Below, piece by piece: positions 34,140 to 46,184 of a DNA stretch of 64,000 bases (its first letter is position 1; every line of letters begins with the position of its first letter). The position numbers were made by a program, and so were the translations under genes. Location of the stretch: positions 18,980,969 through 19,044,968 of the forward strand of contig CM033752.1 of the NCBI GenBank assembly GCA_019671005.1, given 5' to 3'. The DNA is from Hibiscus mutabilis (taxonomy: Eukaryota > Streptophyta > Magnoliopsida > Malvales > Malvaceae). A model generated the notes under the pieces. That model was not told the DNA's origin. It saw nothing but the letters and a program-made list of their open reading frames with translations, and made no database searches.

Positions 34140-34985
34140 ATGAACACCTCATGGTCGTTTTCTATGTGGTGCATGGATGTCATCAGACCCATATCACCAA
34201 AGGCTTCCAATGGGTATCAATTTATTTTTATGGGCGTTGATTACTTCACCAAGTGCGTAGAAGTAGACACTTACTCTAATATCACCAAATCGGTAATGTG
34301 CAGATTCTTGAAGAAATCATATATCGGTATGGGATGCCAAAATATCATATCCTATCATGCATTGAATTTGAACAAAAAGACCATATAAGAAGTGTGCAAG
34401 CAGTTCAAGATATGACATCACAATTCCTCACCATACCGTCATCAGATAAACGAAGCAGTGGAAGCAGCCAACGAGAATATTAAGAAGATTGTTGCAAAGA
34501 TGTTAGAAACTTCTAAAGGATGGCATGAAAAAATACCATTTACTTTATATGCTTATCGCATATCGGTCAGAACCCCCACTAGGGTACCCTATTTTTCCCT
34601 GGTTTATGGGATGAAGGCGGTACTACCCATCGAGGTCGAGATTCTTGCACTTAAAATTTTGTCAGAATTAAGACTGAATGGATCAGAATGAATTCAAACT
34701 AGATAAGACCAACTTGCTTTATGGCATAGTCAAATATACCAAAAAGGATGATATGAGCCTATAATAAGAAGGTTCGCCCAAATTCCAGGAAGGGGACCTA
34801 ATACCGAAAAAGATCCCACCAATTCAAAAAATTCTCAGAGGAAGTGAATGCTGAATTGGGAAGGCCCATATGTTATGAAAAAACCTTTTTTGGTAGAGTT
34901 TGTATTTTGGCCGGAATGGATGGTAAATATCTATCTAGCCCTGTGAACTCAGAATCAGTTAGGAAATATTTTGCTTGAAAAAGGG
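34140..34985 (+). pseudogene. Ogre-like integrase remnant (N-terminal zinc domain missing)
   Basis: Integrase core sequence starting at the MWCMDVIRPISPKASNG stretch, i.e. the first catalytic aspartate region, directly joined to the truncated RNase H. The zinc-binding domain and most of RNase H are therefore deleted. The second catalytic aspartate is replaced (IISYHALNLN where the family has a D). The third catalytic region, EAANENIKKIVAKMLE, is present in a shifted frame (34458-34691), followed by RTPTRVPYFSLVYGMKAVLPIEVE. The C-terminal part continues with stops to about 34985, where the conserved VRKYF-like end appears. Non-functional. Confidence 0.85.
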
Positions 34986-36539
34986 GCATCCCAATTTTTG
35001 ATAAAAGAAGGCAGAGCATGAAATGATCAGTTCATTCGAAAACCCCATGAAGGGAAATAGATTCTGCGTGTTGAGGTATGGACAAAGCACTCAAGGTCTC
35101 CTAGACACATGAGGGTTCTCGGCAAGCTGGTTCAGCAAAGCTCATCTACTTGATGTCTGGGGCACCTAATTCTGTCTTTTTACTTTATTCCCTTTCAATG
35201 TTAGACACTTAAATGTCATGAACTTTACTCTTAATAAATTATTCTTTCCATCTTAGGTCTTTGTTTACACGAGAATTATGGATTGACATGACGATCAGTA
35301 AGCTAACAAATATAAGAAAATCTCTCCACATCGCTCTTGAAAGATTCCTAGAAAATACAGGGACCAAAGGCAGTCCTGATTGAAAAAGGGGCATTCACGG
35401 GGTAAACAGTTTAAGAGAAAAAGATATAATATCTAGACAGAATGTGGGACAAATAGCTTTCTTGCAATCTGATCAGACCTAAAAAAGAGGGGGCCCAGTG
35501 ACTCAGACAAAGTTTGAGCAGTCGATGATGCCAGTTTAAGAATGGATACAGATTCTTAAGTCAATATCGAGACTAAAATCATTCTCGAATAGCATTTTGC
35601 ATTCATGCTAGAATCATTCATGCATTCATTAGGCATGTTTAAGCTAAAATCATTTATCACGCGCATCATGCATACATCTAAAGTTTATCATGCATTTAGA
35701 CTAAAAACATACATTTAGGCATAAAGATATTTGTACTAAAGGCATTTTTGACTTGAACGTACAAACAGGTCCAGGAAAGGAGACTAAAAAACCTCAACTA
35801 TGGGGGCAACAACATGATGACCAACCTTTAGCCCTGAAGGAGGTCGAATATGCAAAAAGCTCAAACATACAGATAACAACGATAAAATTTCTTGAGCAGC
35901 TCACTAACTAATGTTTCATTTTTTCTTTTTTCTCTCAGGTCATGACTTTTCTGCCATAAAGTAAAGGAATCAACCTTTTCTCGATCTCACCTTCATTAGT
36001 GGTGGCGGGCCAGTTTGATCCAGGCTTTGCATCTCTGACGTTGGTGTTACAAGCCAATTTCCCTTGAGAAGAAGATAAGAGATGACATCAGGGTCATTCA
36101 GCAAAAGTTCAAATTCAGAAAAGACTGAGGACAATAAAAGTTGGGGGCAAACATTTGTTAGGGCAAATTTTGAACAGAAATGAATCAGAAAATCAAGCTG
36201 GGACAGAAGAAAAAGACTTCTGCAAGTATGGCATCCTTAAACATGAAGGAACAGATCATAGTCGTCAACAAATTCCAACATCCTTGACACAATAAGTGGG
36301 GCAAATATTATTTGTCATCTTCAACGAAGAAGGAACAAACATCCTCGATAGGAAAGAGTGGATCAACCGGCCAAACATTCAAATCAAACCTTACAGTCTC
36401 ATTATGAAACAATTAATTTATAACTCATTTTGACCAAGTACTTTTCAAACTTTTGCAGGGCCTATCTCACCCTAACATGGCGTAGCAGATAAACTAATCT
36501 CTTATAGATTTTGTTTCTCCAACAAATGGTCGAACAAAT

Positions 36540-37200
36540 CAAACAAGACAACAATTTTATCTCCCTGAGTTTGTAGAAGAATAAGCACGTCAGTAGTTTA
36601 TCTCCCTGAGTTTGCAGCGGAATGAGTGCGACAACAATTTCATCTCCCTAGGTTTGCAGTGGAATGAGCACGTAAGCAGTTTCATCTCCCTGAGTTTACA
36701 GCGGAATGAGGGCGACAACAATTTCATCTCCCTAAAGTGGCAGCAGAATGGGTACATCAACAAGTTCATCTCTCTGAAGTGGCAGTAGAATGGACGCCTC
36801 AATCGTCTCATCTCCCTGAAGTGGCAGCGGAATGGGTACACCAACAAGTTTATCTCTCTAAAGTGGCAGTAGAATAGACGCCTCAACCGTCTCATCTCCC
36901 TAAAGTGGCAGCGGAATGGGTACACCAACAAGTTCATCTCTCTGAAGCGGCAATAGAATAAACGCCTCAACCGTCTCATCTCCCTGAAGTGGCAGCAGAA
37001 TGGGTACACCAAAAAGTTCATCTCTCTAAAGTGGCAGTAGAATGGATGCCTCAACCGTCTCATCTCCCTGAAGTGGTAGCAGAATGGGTACACCAACAAG
37101 TTCATCTCCCTAAAGTGCAGCGGAATGGACCTCTCAACCGTCTCATCTCCCTAAAATGGCAGCGGAATGAGTACACCGACAAGTTCACCTCTTTCACCTT
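36540..37200 (+). repeat. Minisatellite in the Ogre-like 3' UTR
   Basis: About fifteen units of around 42 bp alternating in pairs (about 84-bp higher-order period), built on TTCATCTCCCTGAAGTGGCAG followed by CGGAATGG and a variable linker (GTACACCAACAAG or ACGCCTCAACCG). The left units (36580-36720) use TTTGCAGCGGAATGAG instead. The 42-bp period keeps frames open on both strands, giving a repetitive 171-residue frame that I do not regard as a gene. Confidence 0.85.
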
Positions 37201-37345
37201 GGTAGCAGACCGTACATTTTTTCAGATCTCGCTTCACCGTTGTTGGTGCAGCATGTCAGATTTTTGTCCTCGTCTAGTTTTTCCATTATTGGTGTGACTA
37301 AACCAAATATTTTTCTCAGATTTTCTCTTTAGAGGTATGGTTATT

Positions 37346-37460
37346 AGAAAAAAATAAAAAAAACAAAACAAAAAAGGAAAATAATGAAAAAGAATAAAAA
37401 TAAAAAAAATCCAAACAAAAAATAAAAAAAAAGAAGAAAAAAATTAAAAAACGAGAAAAC
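37346..37460. repeat. A-rich low-complexity tract
   Basis: AAAAATAAAAAAAACAAAAC-type sequence within the Ogre-like 3' UTR. Confidence 0.85.
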
Positions 37461-37632
37461 CAAAGCTCTTTTCAGATCACGCCTCTTCGTTAGTGTTGTA
37501 GGTGGATCAAAACCATTTTGCCAAGTCCAACAGAAATGTTGGCACAACGTGCTTAAACACGGTGAAGTTTAAGATAATGGACAATTCAAATGTCCATCAA
37601 AAACCCATTTTCACGAATGGTTAAATGAAAAT

Positions 37633-37637
37633 AAATC
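37633..37637. repeat. TSD AAATC of element D, left copy
   Basis: AAATC before the 5' LTR of element D; the right copy at 45609-45613 reads AAATT (4 of 5 match). Confidence 0.6.
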
Positions 37638-40600
37638 TGTAATATCCCAAATTTTGGCTAGTGACCAAAATATAAATTTTGAAAGTTTTGGGGTTAAAGT
37701 ATAAACTTTGGAAAAGTTTGGGGAAAAAGTGTAAATTTCCCCAACAAGTAATTTTATTTAGTATAAGAGTAAATTAGATCGAAATAGGTACCTTGATATC
37801 TGTTTTAAGAATTAAGATGCAGAAAAAGGTACCAAATTTGGATCGAATGAAATTGTTAAGCGTGTTCAGGCCAGAGAAATGCAAAGATGGGTGACCTTTG
37901 GGAAGGTCCCATAAAAGTGTTTCTGATCGATATTTTGGACTCAGTAAGAGTAGAGAAAATTCATATGGATTATCGATAAAGGAATTCTAAGAGGAATTTT
38001 ATTCTATGAAGATTTTCGATAAGTATCGGGAAAATAGACTGAGTTAAGAAAATTCAGTCTAAGTCCTTGGAAAAGGAAGTTTTATGGGATAATAGAGTTT
38101 ATTTCCCGAATATGGAAATATAGAATTTTCGGAATAAATCCAATAGCTCGGAAAAGGTAAAATCGTAGTAGAATATTTTATGAATATCAGGAAATCGAAT
38201 CAAACTGAAATTTCAGAGGCTGATCCAAAAGCCATGGAAAAGTCATAAAATACTATTTTATGAATATTTTATTATATTTGGTTGGATTCCAACTAGATTT
38301 AGTTGAATTTTTACAAGAATGGCAAACTAGTAAATAAAAACTAGTTTGAGGGTAAATTGGTCATTTGGCCCCAATGGCAATTTTGAAATATTTAAAAAGT
38401 TATAAGGGCAATTTTGGAAATAGGAAATGGGAGATTTAATCTTGGCCCTTGATTGATGATAAGATCAATCTCAATTATTGGATTAAAAGGGCATTTTAGT
38501 AATTTCACTACCTAAATGAATTTAAAATTCATTTATACAAGACATGTGGCCAAATTGGATGAAAAATAAAATATGAAGACCATTCTTAATCTTAAAATTT
38601 CGAAATATGAGGGGAGAAAGAAAGAAAAATGGAGAAATTTTTTCCAAAGTTCGATTCAAGCCCCGAAACTCAATTTTCAGGTAATCTCATCAACTACAAA
38701 GTTGTTCTACTCTTCAAGCTCTATCTTTTGGTGTACATAATTCAAGAAATACATGCTTGATTGATGAGAATTTTCATGAGAAAGAAATTAGGGTTTATGG
38801 ACTAAATTGGGGGGTTTGAGATTTTATGATTTCATGATGAAATTCGAGTTGAAACCAAGTTTGTGTGATGTTAAAATCATGTTATTGAGTTGAGATTTAA
38901 ACCCTACATATTTTAGTTTGTATGAAGATGATTAGGGTTTATGGATTTAAGTTTGATTTAGGGTTTGTGATGTTGGATAAATGATCTATAAGCTTGAATT
39001 TGTTATTTGGAAGCAAAACCCTAAATTAAAGGTATAGGGACCATTTCGGCAATTCTGAAAGTTAAAGGACTAATCTGAATTTTTATGATTTTGAAGTGTA
39101 TTTATGTTATTATTGAAGTTGGATATGTGAATTTGAAGTTAGAATGCAAAACCGATGTTAAATCGAGTTAGTGACCATTTTGACAAATTGTCAAAGTTAA
39201 GTGACCAATTCGGATATGAGGTCTTTGATAAGGATTAAATCTGATTTTAAGTTGAAATAATATAATTCAAGTAGTAATGTTGATTTGAGGACTAATTTGC
39301 AAAGTTAAGAAGTTTGAATCCTTATCTTTGCATTTTTAGTGATTATTTTGGAAAGAACGAAAAACTAAAGGGAATTATTTTTGAATATTTATTTGATGAA
39401 GAAAGTGACACATTAGTGGTTTGAAGCAAGTGATGGGACTAAATTGACAAGAAGAAAAATAAGAATAAGTTAGTATAAATTAGAAGTTTATTATGGAAAG
39501 CTATGTAGAAGACTGGTTTTGGCAGTAAGTGTGAAAATTCACCATCAATTCTAAAAAAATGGTTAGAAGGTGAATTTTATACCAATGTAAATATTTGTTT
39601 GTCTAGTTTCTCCTCCAACAAACGGAAACTGATTTCGAGTTCCGAGTCAAAAGATATGAATTTTTAAGTGACGAAAGGTCAGAAAATAGAGCACCAGTCT
39701 GCTCCGAATTCCAGCATTGTAATTGACTTTGAAAATTTGCCATAAATCGTACAAGTTGAATTTTGGCTATTAATTTATATGGTTGAAAAGATTACTGAAT
39801 CTAGTTTCTTTCAGAACAAATAGAATCGAATTCCTAGTTTTAGAATATTTTATAGAAATATTTCTTTGAAGGTAGTGCAATCTGTCAGAAAATGAGAAAT
39901 GATGCATTTTGTATCTAAGGTTAATTAGTAAGCTTGAACGTGGTTAATGGAAGTTCTAAATGGTCATTAAAGACCAAAAATGGGTATTGGACACTATAAG
40001 GAAGGAAGGAAATTTTTTTGGAAATTTTGTATATTCGAATGACTAGATTCATAGCATGTTTAAATTATTGTTTGATTTGAATCTAACGAATGTTATCCAT
40101 ATTTATATGATCAATGAAGTTTGATTCGGATCAAAAGAAGGGTCGGGGTATTATGAAGGAAAGGATCGAGTAGAGCTTAGTGAGGCAAGCTAATAAATGG
40201 CCCATGTGAGTGCAATCTTATTTATTTTAATTATTATACGAGGAAGACTTGTGATAAGTCAACCTCAAATGTTGAAAGAAAATGATTTGATTTATATTAA
40301 ATGGTTTTGAATGGTTTTGTGATTAATTTCCGATATGAACTGCCCTATGCATATTTTTATATGTTAAAATTATTGATTTTGGTCCATTGATATTATCGAA
40401 ATGAATGAAAGGTTCACAATAGTGAATTGTGCAAAAAGCCCATTGTATGATTATTGAGAGTCTTGGTATATTGGCATGCCAAAGAGGTGGAGTATATCGA
40501 TATAGTATTACTGTCAAATTACAGTAATGATACAGTGAGCTGTGTTTTACAGCTATGACCTATCGATTAATAATGATGTTAAGTTACGGCGGTGATACAG

Positions 40601-41643
40601 TGAGTTGTGTTCTACAACTATGACCTGTCGTTATTATTGATGTAGTTATGTTATGGTAGTGTTTACATTGATACATTGACATTGATACATTGATATCGAT
40701 ACATTGATATATTGTTTTATTATGGCACACCAAATTGGTTGATGTCAGCACATGTGCATACTCATCATTGACTCGTATACCATGTATTCTCATCCATAGT
40801 ACATTGGGCTATATTGAAATTGAAAGTACAATGGATCGTATTGATGTAACATGTATTGTATATATATATATATGAATATTGAGATTTTTACAGGTTACAT
40901 GACAGAGGAACGACTTCGATAAGTCATTCTATACGATTCTAAATTCTTATATGTTATATTCAGTATTTTATTTATTATGCAATTTTTATTAAAATTAAAG
41001 TTCTTTACTTTGATTCATAAGTTTTGCCTCACTAAGTTCGTACTTAGCGTGTGTTTGTTTCACACGTAGATTAAGATGGAGAATTTGAAGAGGAGTCGAG
41101 CATGTTGATCAAGCTTCAATCTACAAAACATCAGTAAGATATTCTACCTTATGATAATCTCTAGTGGGCATGTAATTATTTAATTGCTAGTAGAGTATGA
41201 TGCGTTAAATTAGACTACATGATAGATAAGTAATCAGTTTTGATGATGAATCGTATATGGATAAAGCAAAATAAGGCATTAACATTGTAACATAATAAAG
41301 CTAAGGTAGAAAGGATAATTACTTTGCTAATAAGAATAATCGGTAATCGCTTAAAGATTTTAAAGTCAAGAAAGGGCCTAGATAGCGAACTTAGTTTTCA
41401 CCCTGAATTGAACTATATTTTTTAATAATTGTCAAATATGTTTTAAAATAATTAATTCAGAGTTGAAACTAGCTAACTGCACATAGGTTGTGTTTTCAAG
41501 AAATCCGAGAAAGGGTTAGATTTACATACTAAAATTTGTAAATACTTGTAAAAAAATAAATCTATAAGTCGAGATTTCTTTAAAGGACTCCATAGCATCT
41601 TTAATATATATTCGATTTACGAGTATACGTTAAGGGTGTTACA
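37638..41643 (+). mobile_element. 5' LTR of gypsy element D, 4006 bp
   Basis: From TGTAATATCCC to AAGGGTGTTACA, followed by a tRNA-iMet-type primer binding site. The terminal sequences are those of chromovirus-like Ty3/gypsy elements, but the LTR is unusually long. It aligns with 42431-45608. There is no coding capacity in the LTR, and only a short (AT)n run (40859-40873) where the other LTR has a long one. Confidence 0.85.
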
Positions 41644-42430
41644 TTTAATGGTATTAGAGCTACAGGTTTAGCCGGTTCTTGATGCTAAACCAAGTTTGTA
41701 TATAATTTTTTATCAGTAAATACATGCCCCTAGGATATCATATTATTGATGTGTTGATTGTATGACTTGATGTTGCTCTTCGTTAGTATAATATGGAATG
41801 AGACCAGAATAAGGAAAGTAAGACGATGATGTAATTCGTCAGTCTACGAATCTTGGAGGTTAAGAAAGGACTCATAGTATATATGATACAGTGAAATAAG
41901 CATGAAAGTTAACTCCTATAGAAGATCTGAGATTTAAGACCAATTTTATGATAAATTGGTTACCTATGACTAACATAGAAGTAAGATGTAAATGGAAGGT
42001 TGATCTTTAGTCAAAATACTATCAGTTAATAGCCAAAGGAAGAGAAAAAGAGGAAAAGTACCACTTTGAGAGAATATGATTCGTGCAAGTCAAAAAGGGA
42101 AAAACTTGGTTTCAGAATCTTTATACCTCAAGGAATCATGAAAGAGTTGTACCAATGGCATATTAATGGATCTTATCCTCAGAAGTGAGTAAAAGTTTAT
42201 AGTATATGTATTTATGTTTTGGAGATATTGATTGGATTATTCATGTGTCATCACTCCTAAGAAAAAAAAAGAAGAACTGCAATTAGACTTGATACATGTA
42301 GAGGTGTTAGTAGAAATACTGGTATATGGAGTTAAAGAATTAAGGAATAAGAAAAATTACATTGGTTAAGGCCCTAAGAAGAAATCACAAGGTCGAAGAA
42401 GCCACTTGAGAGTTTGAGAAGAAAATGAGG
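41644..42430 (+). mobile_element. Internal region of element D (787 bp, no pol)
   Basis: Only about 0.8 kb between the two LTRs, with no gag or pol motif. No polypurine tract is seen before the second LTR, whose start is missing, so the 3' part of the internal region and the head of the 3' LTR were lost together in one deletion. The element is either a LARD-like non-autonomous form or an internally deleted autonomous one. Confidence 0.6.
41649..41660 (+). other. primer binding site (tRNA-iMet, one mismatch), element D
   Basis: TGGTATTAGAGC, one C-to-T change from the usual TGGTATCAGAGC, five bases after the LTR end. Confidence 0.8.
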
Positions 42431-44757
42431 GAATTTCAGAGGCTGATCCAAAAGCCATGGAAAAGTCATAAAATGGAGAAAAAATAAAAGATGAAGACCG
42501 TTCTTCATCTTAAATTTTCGAAATATGAAGGGGAGAAAGAAAGAAAAATGGAGAAAAATTTTCCAAGTTCGATTCAAGCCCCGAAACTCGATTTTCAGGT
42601 AATCTCATCAACTACCAAGTTTTTCTACTCTTCAAGCTCTATCTTTTGGTGTAAATAATTCAAGAAATACATGCTTGATTGATGAGAATTTTCATGAGAA
42701 AGAAATTAGGGTTTATGGACTAAATTGGGGGTTTTGAGATTTTATGATTTCATGATGAAATTCAAGTTGAAACCAAGTTTGTGTGATGTTAAAATCATGT
42801 TATTGAGTTGGGATTTAAACCCTACATATTTTAGTTTGTATGAAGATGATTAGGGTTTATGGATTCAAGTTTGATTTAGGGTTTGTGATGTTGGATAAAT
42901 GATCTAGTAAGCTTGAATTTGTTATTTGGAAGCAAAACCCTAAATTAAAGGTATATGGACCATTTCGGCAATTCTGAAAGTTAAAGGACTAATCTGAATT
43001 TTTATGAATTTGAAGTGTATTTATGTTATTATTGAAGTTGGAGATGTGAAATTGAAGTTAGAATGCAAAATCGATGTTAAATCGAGTTAGTGACCATTTT
43101 GACAATTTGTCAAAGTTAAGTGACCAATTCGGAGATTAGGTTTTTTATAAGGATTAAATCTGATTTTTAGTTGAAATAATAGAATTCAAGTAGTAATGTT
43201 GATTTGAGGACTAATTTGCAAAGTTAAGAAGTTTGAATCCTTATCTTTGCATTTTTAGTGACTATTTTGGAAAGAACGAAAAATTAAAGGGAAATATTTT
43301 TGAATATTTATTTGATGAAGAAAGTGATACATTAGTGGTTTGAAGCAAGTGATGGGACTAAATTGACAAGAAGAAAAATAAGTAGAAGTTAGTATAAATT
43401 AGAAGTTTATTATGGAAAGCTATGTAGAAGACCGGTTTTGGCAGTAAGTTTGAAAATTCACCATAAATTCTACAAACATGGTTAGAAGATGAATTTTATA
43501 CCAATGTAAAGATTTGTTCGTCTAGTTTCGCCTCCAACAAACGGAAACTAAAATTGAGTTCCGAGTCAAAAGATATGAATTTTTAAGTGACGAAAGGTCA
43601 GAAAATAGAGCATCAGTATGTTCCGAATTCCAACATTGTAATTGACTTTGAAAATTCGCCATAAATCGTACAAGTTGAATTTGGGATATTAATTTATATG
43701 GTTGAAAATCTTACTAAATCAAGTTTCTTTCAGAATAAACAGAATCGAATTCCGAGTTTTAGAATATTTTATAGAAATATTTCTTTGAAGGTAGTGCAAT
43801 CTGTCTGAAAATGAGAATTGATGCATTTTGTATCTAAGGTTAATTAGTTAGCTTGAAAGGGGTTAATGGAAGTTCTAAATGGTCATTAAAGACCAAAAAT
43901 GGGTTTTGGATAGTATAAGGAAGGAAGGAAAAACTTTTGGAAATTTTGTATATTCGAATGACTAGATTCAATAGCATGTTTAAACTATTGTTAGATTTGA
44001 ATCTAACGAATGTTATTCGTATTTATATGATCAATGAAGTTTGATTCGGATCAAAAGAATGTCAAGGTATTATGAAGGAAAGGATCGAGTAGAGCTTAGT
44101 GAGGCAAGCTAATAAATTGCCCAGGTGAGTGCAATCTTATTTATTTTAATTATTATACGAGGAAGACTTGTGATAAGTCAACCTCAAATGTTGAAAGAAA
44201 AGGATTTGATTTATATTAAATGGTTTTGTGAATGATTTCAGGTATGAACTGCCCTATACATATTTTTATATGTTAAAATTATTGATTTTGATCCATTGAT
44301 ATTATCGAAATGAATGAAAGGTTCATAATAGTGAATTGTGCAAAAAGCCCATTGCATGATTATTGAGAGTCTTGGTATATTGGCATGCCAAAGAGGTGGA
44401 GTATATCGATATAATATTACTGTCAAATTATAGTAATAGTATAGTGAGCTGTGTTTTACAGCTATGACCTATCAGTTAATACTGTTCTTAAGTTACGGTG
44501 GTGATACAGCGAGTTGTGTTCTACAGCTATGACCTATCGTTATTATTGATGTCGTTAAGTTATGGTAGTGTTTGCATTGCTACATTGATACATTTATATC
44601 GATACATTGATATATTGTTTTATTATGGCACAACAAATTGGTTGATGTCAGCACATGTGCATACTCATCATTGACTTGTATACCATTTATTCTCATCCAT
44701 AGTACATTGGGCTATATTGAAATTGAAAGTACAATGGATCGTATTGATATAACATGT

Positions 44758-44849
<92 letters not shown>

Positions 44850-45608
44850 TTTTTACAGGTTACATGACAGAGGAACGACTTCGATAAGTCATTCTATACA
44901 ATTATAAATTCTTATATGTTATATTCAGTATTTTATTTATTATGCAATTTTTATTAAAATTAAAGTTGTTTATTTTGATTCATAAGTTTTGCCTCACTAA
45001 GTTCGTACTTAGCATGTGTTTGTTTCACACGTAGATTAAGATGAAGTATTTGAAGAAGAGTCAAGCATGCTGATCAAGCTTCAATCTGCAAAACATCAGT
45101 AAGATATTCTAGCTTATGATAATCTTTAGTGGGCATGTAATTATTTAATTGCTAGTAGAGTATGATGTGTTAAATTAGACTAAATGATAGATAAGTAATC
45201 AGTTTTGATGATGAATCGTATATGGATAATGCAAAATAAGGCATTAGCATTGTAACAGAATAAAGCTAAGGTAGAAAGGATAATTACTTTGCTAATAAGA
45301 ATAATCGGTAATCGCGTAAAGATTTTAAAGTCAAGAAAAGTCCTAGATAGCGAACCTAGTTTTCACCCTGAATTGAACTATTGTTTTTAATAATTTCCAA
45401 ATATGTTTTAAAATAATTAATTCAAGGTTGAAACTAGCTAACTGCACATAGGTTGTGTTTTCAAGAAAATCAAGAAAGGGTTAGATTTACATACTAAAAT
45501 TTGTAAATACTTGTAAAAAAATAAATTTATAAGTCGAGATTTCTTTAAACGACTCTGTATCATCTTTAATATATATTCGATTTGCGAGTATACATTAAGG
45601 GTGTTACA
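42431..45608 (+). mobile_element. 5'-truncated 3' LTR of element D
   Basis: Starts at a sequence equivalent to 38206 of the 5' LTR (TTTCAGAGGCTGATCC), so about 570 bp of its head are absent. A second deletion removes about 300 bp equivalent to 38250-38560. The rest aligns closely to the end AAGGGTGTTACA. It contains a greatly expanded (AT)n(AG)n tract. Confidence 0.85.
44762..44850. repeat. Expanded (AT)n(AG)n microsatellite in the 3' LTR
   Basis: Some thirty-three AT dinucleotides followed by about nine AG. The homologous site in the 5' LTR (40859-40873) has only about seven AT and no AG run. Confidence 0.95.
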
Positions 45609-45613
45609 AAATT

Positions 45614-46168
45614 GTTTGAAAAGTACATGACACGATTGGTATAAACTGATTGTAACCAGGGAATGGTACAAACAGCCCGGAGCAAACGGCTACCGGTAAA
45701 GGCAATTCAAATCCGTTGACCCTGTGCATTTGGGAAAATGCAAAAGAGATCTATCAGCTAAACTCTGGATCAAAGCTTGCTAACTTTTGGTCCTGTCTCC
45801 TCGGCGATATTGTAGCTGGGCCAACCCTTCATCGTTCGATCCTGTGTCTTTATCAGAGTTGCAGCTGGATCAAGTTTTGCATACCTTACCTCTCCGTCAG
45901 TGTTGCAGTTAGGTTAAATTTTCTCCACACATTGCATCATCGTCGGAGTCGTAGCAAACCAAGCTCATTTCGCCTCCTCCAATAGAACACATCTGGTTTT
46001 GTCTTCCCAACGAATCTTCTATTTTGAAGATTTTTTTTCTTACAAGAGTGATTGAGAAGATCCAGTAAAGCCCAAAGAAGAAGCGGTGGCCAAAGAAAGG
46101 AACCCTAACCGACCGGACAAAAAATGGGTACTCTTTTGTCTTTGCCCTATTCCTATTACACAGCAATG
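45614..46168 (+). other. 3' untranslated region of the Ogre-like element, right part
   Basis: Continues the region interrupted at 37632. Contains variants of the TCGTTAGTGTTGTAG word family (GTTGCAGCTGGATCAAG, GTTGCAGTTAGG) that also occurs at 37490, confirming continuity across element D. Confidence 0.7.
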
Positions 46169-46184
46169 AGCAAAGAGGGGTAGC
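46169..46184 (+). other. polypurine tract of the Ogre-like element
   Basis: GAGCAAAGAGGGGTAG-type purine run directly before the 3' LTR start TGTAGTAGCCC. Confidence 0.7.

Larger units (their letters stand above)
34986..37632 (+). other. 3' untranslated region of the Ogre-like element, left part
   Basis: Long non-coding 3' region between integrase and the nested element D. It holds a minisatellite (36540-37200) and an A-rich tract (37346-37460). Other segments repeat words such as CATTTAGGC and TCATGCATTC. The region resumes at 45614 and ends at the polypurine tract. Long repeat-bearing 3' regions are characteristic of Tat/Ogre elements. Confidence 0.7.

Noticed and set aside
36590..37105. 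Open frame of 171 residues on the minus strand with REMRRLR/REMNLL repeats
   Set aside because: Generated by the 42-bp minisatellite, whose period is a multiple of three; no start context, domain or conservation.
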